From Bradyrhizobiaceae bacterium (GTDB lineage Bacteria > Pseudomonadota > Alphaproteobacteria > Rhizobiales > Xanthobacteraceae): a stretch of DNA of 64,000 nt. Each line of letters begins with the position of its first letter. The stretch's first letter is position 1. Below the pieces are notes generated by a model, which was given only the letters and a program-made list of their open reading frames with translations, was not told the DNA's origin and did no database searches. The stretch lies in NCBI GenBank assembly GCA_020544565.1, contig CP078014.1, positions 3,846,016 to 3,910,015 on the forward strand. Reading direction: 5' to 3'. This document shows, in pieces, positions 43,753 to 51,431 of this stretch. The position numbers and the translations under genes were made by a program.

Positions 43753-44474
43753 CAGGTGTCCAGCCTCTCGTGGGATGATGGGGAAAGCCCGCCGCGTGAC
43801 AGAATGACGTTCGCTGCGCTGGTGATGTCGTTGGCGACGCCTTCGCGGGCGCCGTCCCCATCGCCGGCCCTGATTGCTTTGAGGACTCTGGCGTGACAGC
43901 GGATGGCGTCGCCCTTCGCCAGCCGCTCGGGGTTGGCGCGCAGATCAAGGTTGATGACCGGGCCGGCTTTCAGCCACAGCGTGCGGATGATTCCGACCAG
44001 CGTCGGCGAATGCGCGGCTTCGTAAACGGCAAAATGGAAGGTCTTGTTGAGCTCAACGGCGCGCGCGAGATCCGGATCGGCGAGGCGGCTTTCCGCGCGC
44101 ATCGCAGCCTCGGCCACGGCGATCGATTTGAGATCGTCCTTGTTGCGGGTGCCGGCCGCGGTTGCGGCGACATGACCTTCGATGGCGATCCGCGCCTGCG
44201 TCAGGTCACGGAATTGCGCAGCCGTCATCAGCGGCACCCGGATCGCACGATTGGGGGTGACTTCCAGAGCGCCCTCCGCAACGAGGCGGGACACCGCTTC
44301 CCGCACCGGCATGATCGAAACGCCGAGCACATCGGCCGCCTGGCGCAGAGACAATTTGTCTCCGGGGCCCATGCGGCCCGAGAACAGAAGCTCGGAAAGT
44401 TGCGCATAGGCGCGCTCGCCCAGCGTCTGCCGATCGAGCGGTTCGACCAGGCTGAGGGCGGCGGAGCGGTTCAT
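43752..44474 (-). CDS. GntR-family regulator (FCD subfamily)
   Basis: 240 residues from ATG 44474 (MNRSAAL), with winged HTH LGVSIMPVREAVSRLVAEGAL and an FCD domain (FHFAVYEAAHSPTLV, HARVL). The recognition helix has IM in place of the usual RTP/RAP. Frame extends to 44522 without support. It sits divergently from the receptor gene with a 10-bp palindrome between, and is coupled to the SDR gene. Confidence 0.9.
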   Translation of the reverse strand: MNRSAALSLVEPLDRQTLGERAYAQLSELLFSGRMGPGDKLSLRQAADVLGVSIMPVREAVSRLVAEGALEVTPNRAIRVPLMTAAQFRDLTQARIAIEGHVAATAAGTRNKDDLKSIAVAEAAMRAESRLADPDLARAVELNKTFHFAVYEAAHSPTLVGIIRTLWLKAGPVINLDLRANPERLAKGDAIRCHARVLKAIRAGDGDGAREGVANDITSAANVILSRGGLSPSSHERLDT

Positions 44475-44547
44475 GATGGACGGTTCTCTCAGTGGGCCGT
44501 CGCCGACAAAGGGGCTGGACAACGGCGGGATGGTTTGTCACCTTAAG

Positions 44548-44557
44548 TGTGATCACA
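44548..44557. promoter_or_regulatory. Palindrome in GntR / receptor divergent region
   Basis: TGTGATCACA, a perfect 10-bp palindrome, lies 74 bp upstream of the GntR start and 106 bp upstream of the receptor start. A second GATCAC follows at once. Candidate operator for the local FCD regulator. Confidence 0.4.
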
Positions 44558-44662
44558 GATCACGGCAAGCCCGCTGGTGACGATCAGGCGTGTCGATCGG
44601 AGACCTTGGGCCTGCACAAAACAAGCGTCGCGCCAATGCGGCCGTCACAGGGAGGAAGGCTG

Positions 44663-45919
44663 ATGTCGTTCAAGGACCAATTGACCAGGCGTGCTTTGCT
44701 GAAAACCACCGGTGGACTGGCGCTGGTGTCGAGCGTGTCGGCGCCCTCGATTCTGCGGGCGCAGACGTCGGATGTCATCCGCTTCGGTCATCTCACGCCG
44801 CGGACCGGATTCCTCGGCCCGCTCGGAGAATATGGGGTGATGGCCGTCGATCTCGCGGTGGAGGAGATCAACGCCGCCGGGGGCGTGATGGGGCGGAAGG
44901 TTGAGCTGCTGAAGGAGGACTCGGTCAATCCGCAGACGGCCTCGACCAAGGCCGAGCGCATGATCGAGCGCGACAAGGTGGCCTGCATCATCGGCGAGAT
45001 TTCGTCGGCTTCGGCCCTGACGATCGCTCAGGTCGCGCAGCGCAACAAGACGTTGTTCGTCAACACCGGCGCCAACTCGGACGCTTTGCGCGGCTCCGAT
45101 TGCAAGCGCTACATGTTCCATGTCGAGTCCCAGAACTCGATGTATGTGAAGTCGGTCGGGCGCTCCTTCCTGAAGGACGGGCTGGTCAAGGGCAAGAAGT
45201 GGTATTCGCTCACGGCGGATTATGCCTTCGGTCACGATCTGTTGCGGGTTGCCAAGCGCTTCATGGAAGCCAATGGCGGACAATTCGCCGGCGACGATCT
45301 GGTGCCCACCGATGCCACGGACTTCTCCGCCTATCTTCTGAAGATCCGCGGGGCCAAGCCGGATCTCGTGGTGCTCAACCTCGCGGGAAATCAGATCACG
45401 AACTTCCTCAAGCAGTACGCGGAATTCGGCCTGACATTCCCGGTGGGCGGTTTCGGTTTCGACACGGCGCTGGCCTGGGCCGCGGGCAAGGGTAATTTTG
45501 TCGGCACGTGGCCGTGCGTGTGGCATCACCTGCTGCAGACCGAGGGCAGCAAGAAGTTCGTCGCCAGCTTCACCAAGAAGTACGGCAAGCCGCCGGAGAA
45601 CCAGGCGTGGGGCGATTACATCGCCACCAAGATCGTCGCCCAGTCCGTCAATGAGCTAAAATCCGCGGATTCGACGAAGCTCGTCGAGCATTTCGAGAAG
45701 GGGGCGAAGTTCGACCTGCTGAAGACCCGGCAGGGATATTTCCGTGCATCCGATCATCAGTTGATGCACGAGATGTATGCGATCACGGCGCTGCCGCCGG
45801 AGAAAATCAAGAACCAGTGGGACATCTTCAGCTCCAGCGGTCCCGTGCCCGGTCCGGACGAGCCTCTCGACGTGATTGCCGCGAGCAAGGACGAGAATAC
45901 CTGCGTGTTCCCGACCTGA
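44663..45919 (+). CDS. Liv-type ABC substrate-binding protein
   Basis: 418 residues. The leader LTRRALLKTTGGLALVSSV contains a twin-arginine motif, so Tat export is likely, with cleavage at about LRAQ. Mature start VIRFGHLTPRTGFLGPLGEYG and the lobe-2 strand WYSLTADYAFGHDLLRV are typical Peripla_BP_6 features. ATG 44663 has GGAGG upstream. Receptor of the LivH plus MGF-fusion transporter that follows; a stem-loop lies right after its stop. Confidence 0.92.
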   Translation: MSFKDQLTRRALLKTTGGLALVSSVSAPSILRAQTSDVIRFGHLTPRTGFLGPLGEYGVMAVDLAVEEINAAGGVMGRKVELLKEDSVNPQTASTKAERMIERDKVACIIGEISSASALTIAQVAQRNKTLFVNTGANSDALRGSDCKRYMFHVESQNSMYVKSVGRSFLKDGLVKGKKWYSLTADYAFGHDLLRVAKRFMEANGGQFAGDDLVPTDATDFSAYLLKIRGAKPDLVVLNLAGNQITNFLKQYAEFGLTFPVGGFGFDTALAWAAGKGNFVGTWPCVWHHLLQTEGSKKFVASFTKKYGKPPENQAWGDYIATKIVAQSVNELKSADSTKLVEHFEKGAKFDLLKTRQGYFRASDHQLMHEMYAITALPPEKIKNQWDIFSSSGPVPGPDEPLDVIAASKDENTCVFPT

Positions 45920-45927
45920 TCGCGCGC

Positions 45928-45961
45928 CGCGCCTCTCCGCTTGCATGAGGGGAGGGGCGCG
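45928..45961 (+). other. Stem-loop behind binding-protein gene
   Basis: An 11-bp stem (one G-T wobble) between CGCGCCTCTCC and GGAGGGGCGCG with a 12-base loop, starting 9 bp after the stop and ending 72 bp before the permease start. Third case of this arrangement in the window. Confidence 0.55.
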
Positions 45962-46032
45962 GTCCGTTCGTGAAACTGTGTCCGGCGTCCGGTGCGCGCG
46001 CCGACAGCTTCTCCGGCCGCGAGGCGAATACC

Positions 46033-46911
46033 ATGTCAGCCATGCTTTTTGCGCAGCAGATCCTCAATGGTTTGCTCGACGGTGTGTACTATCTTCTGAT
46101 CGCGCTCGGTCTGTCGCTGATCTTCTCGCTCGGCGGCATCGTCAACCTCGCCCATGGCGCGTTCTTCGCCATCGGCGCCTATCTCACGCTGGTGATCTCG
46201 CCCTATCTCGGTTTCGGCGGCGCGCTGGTGCTGTCGCCGATCGCCGTGGCACTGCTCGGCATCGTGATCGAGCGGCTGTTGTTCAGGCGGTTCTACCGGA
46301 CCGATCCGATCTTATCGCTACTGCTGACATTCGGTCTTGCGATGGTGGCCGAACAGCTTCTCCGGATGATCTTCGGCGCGCCGCCGTTGTCCTACTCGAT
46401 TCCGCAGGCTTTGCGCGGACAGGTGGTGATCGGCAGCTTCATCTATTCGTTCTATCGGGTGGTCCTGCTCGGAATCGCCGCCGCCTGCATCGCAGGGTTG
46501 TGGGTGCTGTTGCGGTTGACGCCGTTCGGCCGCGTCGTGCGCGCCGGCGTGCAAAATCCCGACATGGTCGGCGCGCTCGGGATTTCGCTTCAGCCCTATA
46601 TGGCCGGGGTAGCCGCGCTGGGGATCGGGCTCGCCGGGCTCGCCGGCGTCCTGCTCGCCCCGATCTATGCGGTTCATCCCGCGATGGGCAACGAGATCAT
46701 CACGCCGGCCTTCGTGGTGGTCGTGATCGGCGGTCTCGGCTCGTTCTGGGGCGTGGTGGTGGCCGCGCTGCTGGTCGGGCTGGTGAAGGGCGTGATGGTC
46801 GGCATCGGCTATTCCGCGGCGTCGACCGCCGCCATCTATCTGCTGATGCTGCTGGTGCTGCTGTTCAGGCCGCGCGGCCTGTTCGGCGAACGCATCGTCC
46901 GCTTCGAGTGA
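46033..46911 (+). CDS. livH: Liv-type ABC permease LivH
   Basis: 292 residues from ATG 46033 (MSAMLFAQQILNGLLDGVYY); a frame to 45970 adds a non-hydrophobic lead. GIVNLAHGAFFAIGAYLT is the LivH hallmark and VQNPDMVGALGISLQPY the docking loop. The fused LivM-LivG-LivF gene starts 11 bp downstream, so this is the only free-standing membrane or ATPase subunit of the importer. Confidence 0.91.
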   Translation: MSAMLFAQQILNGLLDGVYYLLIALGLSLIFSLGGIVNLAHGAFFAIGAYLTLVISPYLGFGGALVLSPIAVALLGIVIERLLFRRFYRTDPILSLLLTFGLAMVAEQLLRMIFGAPPLSYSIPQALRGQVVIGSFIYSFYRVVLLGIAAACIAGLWVLLRLTPFGRVVRAGVQNPDMVGALGISLQPYMAGVAALGIGLAGLAGVLLAPIYAVHPAMGNEIITPAFVVVVIGGLGSFWGVVVAALLVGLVKGVMVGIGYSAASTAAIYLLMLLVLLFRPRGLFGERIVRFE

Positions 46912-46922
46912 GGTCGTCCGTC

Positions 46923-49442
46923 ATGCTCAGGCGCATTCCCGTCTCGCTGGTGATCGGCGCGCTCGCGCTGCTGGCGCTGCCGCCGGTGCTGCTGTCACTC
47001 GGCCTTACCATGACGTCGGCGACCGAGGTCGTGGTGTTCGCGATCGCCTGCATGGGACTGAACGTCCTCGTCGGGCACACCGGGCTGGTGTCGTTCGGCC
47101 ATGGCGCGTGGTTCGGCCTGGCCGCCTATGCGGCAGCGCTGTTGCAGCTCAAGCTGATGCCGGGATCGTTCTTCGGTCCGGCCATCGGCGCCATCCTCAT
47201 CGTGGCCGTCACCGCCGCCGCCTTCGGCTTTCTCATTCTGCGGCGCCGGGGCGTGTACTTCTCGCTGCTGACCCTGGCGCTGGCGGCAATGCTCTACACC
47301 GTGTCGTTTCGCTGGACCGAGGTGACGGGCGGGGAGAACGGCCTCGGCGGCGTGGTGCGCCCATCGCTCGCGGGTTTCGATCTCGAATCGCAGACGACCT
47401 ATTACTGGTTCGTGGCGCTGATCGCCTTTGCCGTGCTCGTGCTGTTGTGGCGATTCCACAACTCGACGGTGGGTTCGGTGCTGGTGGCGATCCGTGAGAA
47501 CGAACAGCGCGCGCGTTTTCTCGGCTATGCGACCAATCGCTACAAGCTGGTCGCGTTCATGCTGTCGGCGTCGCTCACGGGGCTTGCGGGAATCCTGCTG
47601 CTCTACAAGAACCGGATGACGTCGGCGGACCCGGTTTCGGTGGCGTTCTCCGGCGAATTGCTGGCGATGGTGGTGATCGGCGGCATGCGCAGCTTTCTCG
47701 GTCCCGCCCTCGGCGCGCTGTTCTACATCCTGTTCCGCGAATTCCTCAGCATCTATACTGAGAACTGGTTGCTCTGGCTGGGCCTGGTTTTTGTCGGCTT
47801 CATCGTGTTCTCGCCGACCGGCCTGATCGGCGTGGGCGAGCGCCTGCTGTCGCCGTTTCGCAAGAAGGTCAGCGAGGATGCTGCGATGGCCGCGCGACGG
47901 CTGGAAGCGCTGCCGCTGCCGGACTTTCTGCGGCCGAAGGCGGCACCGGCGGGGCCGGTTCTTGCCGCGCGCGATATGGTCAAGAGCTTCGGTGGCATTC
48001 GCGCCGTTCGTGGCGTCACCATTTCGGTCGCTGACCGCACCCTGCACGCACTGATCGGGCCGAACGGAGCCGGCAAGACGACGGCGTTCAATCTCCTGTC
48101 CGGCATGTTCGCGCCGGATGCGGGCGAAGTGACGCTGATGGGCAAGCCGATCGCCGGCCATACGCCGGAGCAGATCGCCAAAGCGGGTATCGGGCGCTCG
48201 TTCCAGATCACCAACCTGTTTCCGGAGTTGAGCGTCGGCGAGAACATCCGTCTCGCCGTGCAGGCGCGGCATCCGCGCCGCTTCGACCCGTTCACCAATG
48301 CGCTCTCGATCGAGGCGATCAACCGTGAAACCGACGAGGTCATTCGCTATCTGGGCCTCGCGGGCATCGAAACGGCGACCGCGGGGGCGCTGTCCTATGG
48401 CGGCCAGCGTCTGCTCGACATGGGGGTTGCGCTGGCGAGTGCGCCGCATGTCCTGCTGCTGGACGAGCCGCTGGCGGGCCTCGCCGCCGCCGAGCGCGAG
48501 CGCATCGGCAACATCATCAAGCGCATTTCATCCGATCTGCCGGTGCTGCTGGTTGAACATGACATCGACCGCGTCTTTCAGCTCGCCGACCATGTTACGG
48601 TCATGAACGAAGGGCGCGTCCTTCTCGACGGAACGGTGGAGGATGCGCGCGGCAGCGAGAAGGTGCAGGAGATCTACATCGGCTCCGGCGCCGCCGCCAT
48701 CGCGGCGCGGCCGCGGGAAACCTCGGCCACGCCCGAGCCGCTGCTCAGCGTGGACAAGATCAACACATTCTATGGCAAGAGCCACATCCTGAACGATGTC
48801 GGCTTCACGCTGCACCAGAACGAGATCATCGCCCTGCTGGGGCGAAATGGCGCGGGCAAATCCACCCTTCTCAAGACGCTGGTCGGCATCGCGCCTGCTG
48901 CTCAGGGATCGATCCGGCTTGCCGGGACCGAGCTCGTGGGCCGCTCCTCCGCCGAATGCGCGCGGCTGGGTATCGGCTACGTGCCGCAGGGGCGGGGGCT
49001 TTTCGCGGGCATGAGCGTCGAGCAGAATCTCGAACTCGGCGGCCTCAAGCGGCAGACGGGAAACGGCGTGCACTGGACCCGCGAGCGCATCTACGATTAT
49101 TTCCCCCGCATTCGCGAGCGCCTGAACAGTCCCGCCGACTATCTCTCCGGCGGCGAGCAGCAGATGGTGGCAGTGGCCCGTGCGCTCTCGGGTGACGTGC
49201 GGGTGCTGCTGCTGGACGAGCCGTTCGAAGGGCTCGCTCCGGCGGTGGTGGAGCAACTGTTCGAGACGTTCGATCGCCTGCGCAACGAGGTCGCGATCAT
49301 CATCGTCGATCATCATCTCGATCTGGCGTTGGCGCTGTCGGATACCACGGTGGCGCTGGAGCGTGGCCGGATCATGCACGAGGGGCCGTCGAAGGCGCTT
49401 CGCCACGATCTCGACCTGCGGCGCAAGGTGCTTTGGCTCTGA
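46923..49442 (+). CDS. LivM-LivG-LivF triple fusion transporter protein
   Basis: One uninterrupted frame of 839 residues encodes three subunits: LivM permease (1 to about 320, with VGHTGLVSFGHGAWFG and loop RENEQRARFLGYATN), LivG ATPase (about 342-590; Walker A GPNGAGKT near 379, LSYGGQRLLDMGVAL, LLLLDEPLAGL) and LivF ATPase (about 606-839; Walker A GRNGAGKS near 640, LSGGEQQMVAVARAL, LLLLDEPFEGLAP). Linkers are about 20 and 15 residues. ATG 46923 is the usual LivM start; the frame is open further upstream but only through LivH shadow. All ATPase motifs are intact, so it should work with the separate LivH and receptor. Confidence 0.92.
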   Translation: MLRRIPVSLVIGALALLALPPVLLSLGLTMTSATEVVVFAIACMGLNVLVGHTGLVSFGHGAWFGLAAYAAALLQLKLMPGSFFGPAIGAILIVAVTAAAFGFLILRRRGVYFSLLTLALAAMLYTVSFRWTEVTGGENGLGGVVRPSLAGFDLESQTTYYWFVALIAFAVLVLLWRFHNSTVGSVLVAIRENEQRARFLGYATNRYKLVAFMLSASLTGLAGILLLYKNRMTSADPVSVAFSGELLAMVVIGGMRSFLGPALGALFYILFREFLSIYTENWLLWLGLVFVGFIVFSPTGLIGVGERLLSPFRKKVSEDAAMAARRLEALPLPDFLRPKAAPAGPVLAARDMVKSFGGIRAVRGVTISVADRTLHALIGPNGAGKTTAFNLLSGMFAPDAGEVTLMGKPIAGHTPEQIAKAGIGRSFQITNLFPELSVGENIRLAVQARHPRRFDPFTNALSIEAINRETDEVIRYLGLAGIETATAGALSYGGQRLLDMGVALASAPHVLLLDEPLAGLAAAERERIGNIIKRISSDLPVLLVEHDIDRVFQLADHVTVMNEGRVLLDGTVEDARGSEKVQEIYIGSGAAAIAARPRETSATPEPLLSVDKINTFYGKSHILNDVGFTLHQNEIIALLGRNGAGKSTLLKTLVGIAPAAQGSIRLAGTELVGRSSAECARLGIGYVPQGRGLFAGMSVEQNLELGGLKRQTGNGVHWTRERIYDYFPRIRERLNSPADYLSGGEQQMVAVARALSGDVRVLLLDEPFEGLAPAVVEQLFETFDRLRNEVAIIIVDHHLDLALALSDTTVALERGRIMHEGPSKALRHDLDLRRKVLWL

Positions 49443-49460
49443 AACAGGACAACAAACAAT

Positions 49461-50402
49461 ATGCCGAACGGAAATGTCGCCATTGTCGGGGTCGGGTTGA
49501 TCGGCCGGGCGTGGGCCGCAATCTTCGCCCGGGCGGGCTGGCGCGTGCGCCTCACCGATCCGCACGCGCCGACGCTCGAAGCCGCGCCGCGGCTGATCCG
49601 CGACGAACTGGAGGCGTTGCACCGGCATGGACTGGCTGATGATCCCGCCGGCGCCGCCGCCCGCATTGCCGTCGCCGACAGTCTTGCCGACGCCGTCGGC
49701 GATGCCGCATTCGTTCAGGAGAACGGCCCCGAAAAGGTCGCGGACAAGATTGCCCTCTTTGCCGACATCGACCGGATGGCGCCGGCGGATGCGCTGCTGG
49801 CGTCGTCGACCTCCGCTATCGTCGCCTCCCGTTTCACCGAGAACCTCCCCGGGCGCGCGCGCTGCTTCGTGGGTCATCCCGTCAATCCGCCGCATCTGGT
49901 GCCGCTGGTCGAACTGTGCGGCGCGCCGTGGACGTCGCCCGACGTCATCGCGCAAGCGCGGGAGATCTATCGCGGCATCGGCCAGATTCCGGTGACGGTG
50001 ACGCGGGAGATCAACGGCTTCGTGCTCAATCGCCTGCAGGGCGCCTTGCTCGCCGAGGCGTTTCGTCTGGTCGGCGAGGGTTACATCTCGGCCGAGGATC
50101 TCGATCACACGGTGAAAGACGGGCTCGGCACCCGCTGGTCGTTCATGGGTCCGTTCGAGACCATCGAATTGAACGCGCCGGGCGGTATCCCCGATTATTG
50201 CGCCCGCTATACCGGCTTCTATAAGGAGCTGGCGGCACTGCCGGCGGGGCCGGCCGTCTATGAGAGCCCGAATGTGGATCGTGTCATCGCGGCGTGGCCG
50301 CATCAGGTGACGCCGGAGCGGATCGCCGGGCTGACCGCGTGGCGCAACGAGCGCCTCGCCGCGCTCGCCGCCCACAAGGCGAAGCAATCCCGGAAATCCT
50401 GA
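49461..50402 (+). CDS. 3-hydroxyacyl-CoA / carnitine dehydrogenase-like enzyme
   Basis: 313 residues, single 3HCDH unit of the lambda-crystallin/L-carnitine dehydrogenase type. NAD motif VAIVGVGLIGRAWAAIFARAG, catalytic His in FVGHPVNPPHLVPLVEL and the helix TREINGFVLNRLQGALLAEA are intact. ATG 49461. It directly precedes a BKACE gene: in the known carnitine route a dehydrogenase of this type makes the beta-keto acid that a BKACE cleaves. The actual hydroxy acid here is unknown. Confidence 0.88.
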   Translation: MPNGNVAIVGVGLIGRAWAAIFARAGWRVRLTDPHAPTLEAAPRLIRDELEALHRHGLADDPAGAAARIAVADSLADAVGDAAFVQENGPEKVADKIALFADIDRMAPADALLASSTSAIVASRFTENLPGRARCFVGHPVNPPHLVPLVELCGAPWTSPDVIAQAREIYRGIGQIPVTVTREINGFVLNRLQGALLAEAFRLVGEGYISAEDLDHTVKDGLGTRWSFMGPFETIELNAPGGIPDYCARYTGFYKELAALPAGPAVYESPNVDRVIAAWPHQVTPERIAGLTAWRNERLAALAAHKAKQSRKS

Positions 50403-50432
50403 GATTTATCGTTCAGAACAGAGAGAAAACCC

Positions 50433-51356
50433 ATGGCCCGGAAAGTCATCATCACTTGCGCCGTCACCGGAGCGATCCATACGCCGTCGATGTCGAAGGC
50501 GCTGCCGGTGACGCCCGAGGAAATCGCCGACGCGGCGATCGGGGCGGCGGAAGCCGGTGCGGCGATCGTTCATCTGCATGCGCGAAACCCGGAGACGGGG
50601 CAGCCGGATCAGAGTCCGGAGGCGTTTGCGCCGTTCCTGAAGGTGATCAAGCAGCGCAGCAACGCCGTGGTGAATCTCACCACCGGCGGCGCTCCGACCA
50701 TGACGGTCGACGAGCGCGTTCGTCCCGCTGCGGTGTACAAGCCCGAGGTGGCGTCGCTCAACATGGGATCGATGAATTTCGGGTTCTTCGGCATGCTCAA
50801 CCGCTTCAAGGACTTCAAGCACGACTGGGAGCGCAAGCATGTCGAGAACAAGGACATCGTGTTCCGGAATACGTTCGCGGATATCGAATACGTGCTCACG
50901 ACGTTGTCGGGCAGCGGCACGCGCTTCGAGTTTGAATGCTATGACACCGCGCATCTCTATAACCTGCAGTATTTTCTCAATCAGGGGCTGGTGAAGCCGC
51001 CGCTGTTCGTCCAGACCGTGTTCGGCCTGCAAGGCGGGATCGGCGCGCATCCGGAAGACGTGATGCATATGAAGCGCACGGCGGACCGGCTGTTCGGCGA
51101 CAAATACGAATGGTCGGTGCTCGGCGCCGGACGCAACCAGCTTCCGATCGCGGCGATGGCGGTAGCGATGGGGGGTAATGTCCGGGTCGGACTTGAGGAT
51201 TCGCTCTGGGCCGCGCCGGGCCGCATGGCCGAATCCAATGCCGAGCAGGTGCGCCTGGCGCGGCAGATCATCGAGGGTCTCGGCCTTGAGATCGCGACGC
51301 CGGACGAGGCGCGCGAAATCCTGCATCTCAAGGGCGGCGATACGCTTCACGTCTGA
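50433..51356 (+). CDS. BKACE-family beta-keto acid cleavage enzyme (DUF849)
   Basis: 307 residues. The zinc ligands are visible in AAIVHLHARNPETGQP, and TTGGAPTMTVDERV and EFECYDTAHLYNLQYF follow as in 3-keto-5-aminohexanoate cleavage enzymes. BKACEs condense a beta-keto acid with acetyl-CoA, giving acetoacetate and a new acyl-CoA. It is the last gene of the Liv/MGF operon, 30 bp after the dehydrogenase, and is followed by a strong terminator. Confidence 0.92.
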   Translation: MARKVIITCAVTGAIHTPSMSKALPVTPEEIADAAIGAAEAGAAIVHLHARNPETGQPDQSPEAFAPFLKVIKQRSNAVVNLTTGGAPTMTVDERVRPAAVYKPEVASLNMGSMNFGFFGMLNRFKDFKHDWERKHVENKDIVFRNTFADIEYVLTTLSGSGTRFEFECYDTAHLYNLQYFLNQGLVKPPLFVQTVFGLQGGIGAHPEDVMHMKRTADRLFGDKYEWSVLGAGRNQLPIAAMAVAMGGNVRVGLEDSLWAAPGRMAESNAEQVRLARQIIEGLGLEIATPDEAREILHLKGGDTLHV

Positions 51357-51368
51357 CCGACCGACAAG

Positions 51369-51411
51369 CTCCGCCGCTGGCAACAAATGCCGGCGGTGGA
51401 GGTTCTTCTTT
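51369..51411 (+). terminator. Rho-independent terminator after BKACE
   Basis: A 13-bp stem (CTCCGCCGCTGGC / GCCGGCGGTGGAG, two G-T wobbles) with a 7-base loop, followed by the T-rich TTCTTCTTT. It sits 12 bp behind the BKACE stop and also faces the convergent Mg-ATPase gene. Confidence 0.8.
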
Positions 51412-51431
51412 GCGTAAGGGGCTTCGATGCG

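Noticed and set aside
45876..46922. Possible N-terminal extension of the MGF fusion through the LivH region
   Set aside because: This upstream part is the LivH gene in another frame, Arg-rich and without membrane segments; ATG 46923 gives the family start.
48528..50387. 619-codon minus-strand frame
   Set aside because: Antisense of the MGF fusion and the dehydrogenase; no motifs, many Arg, His and Asp residues.
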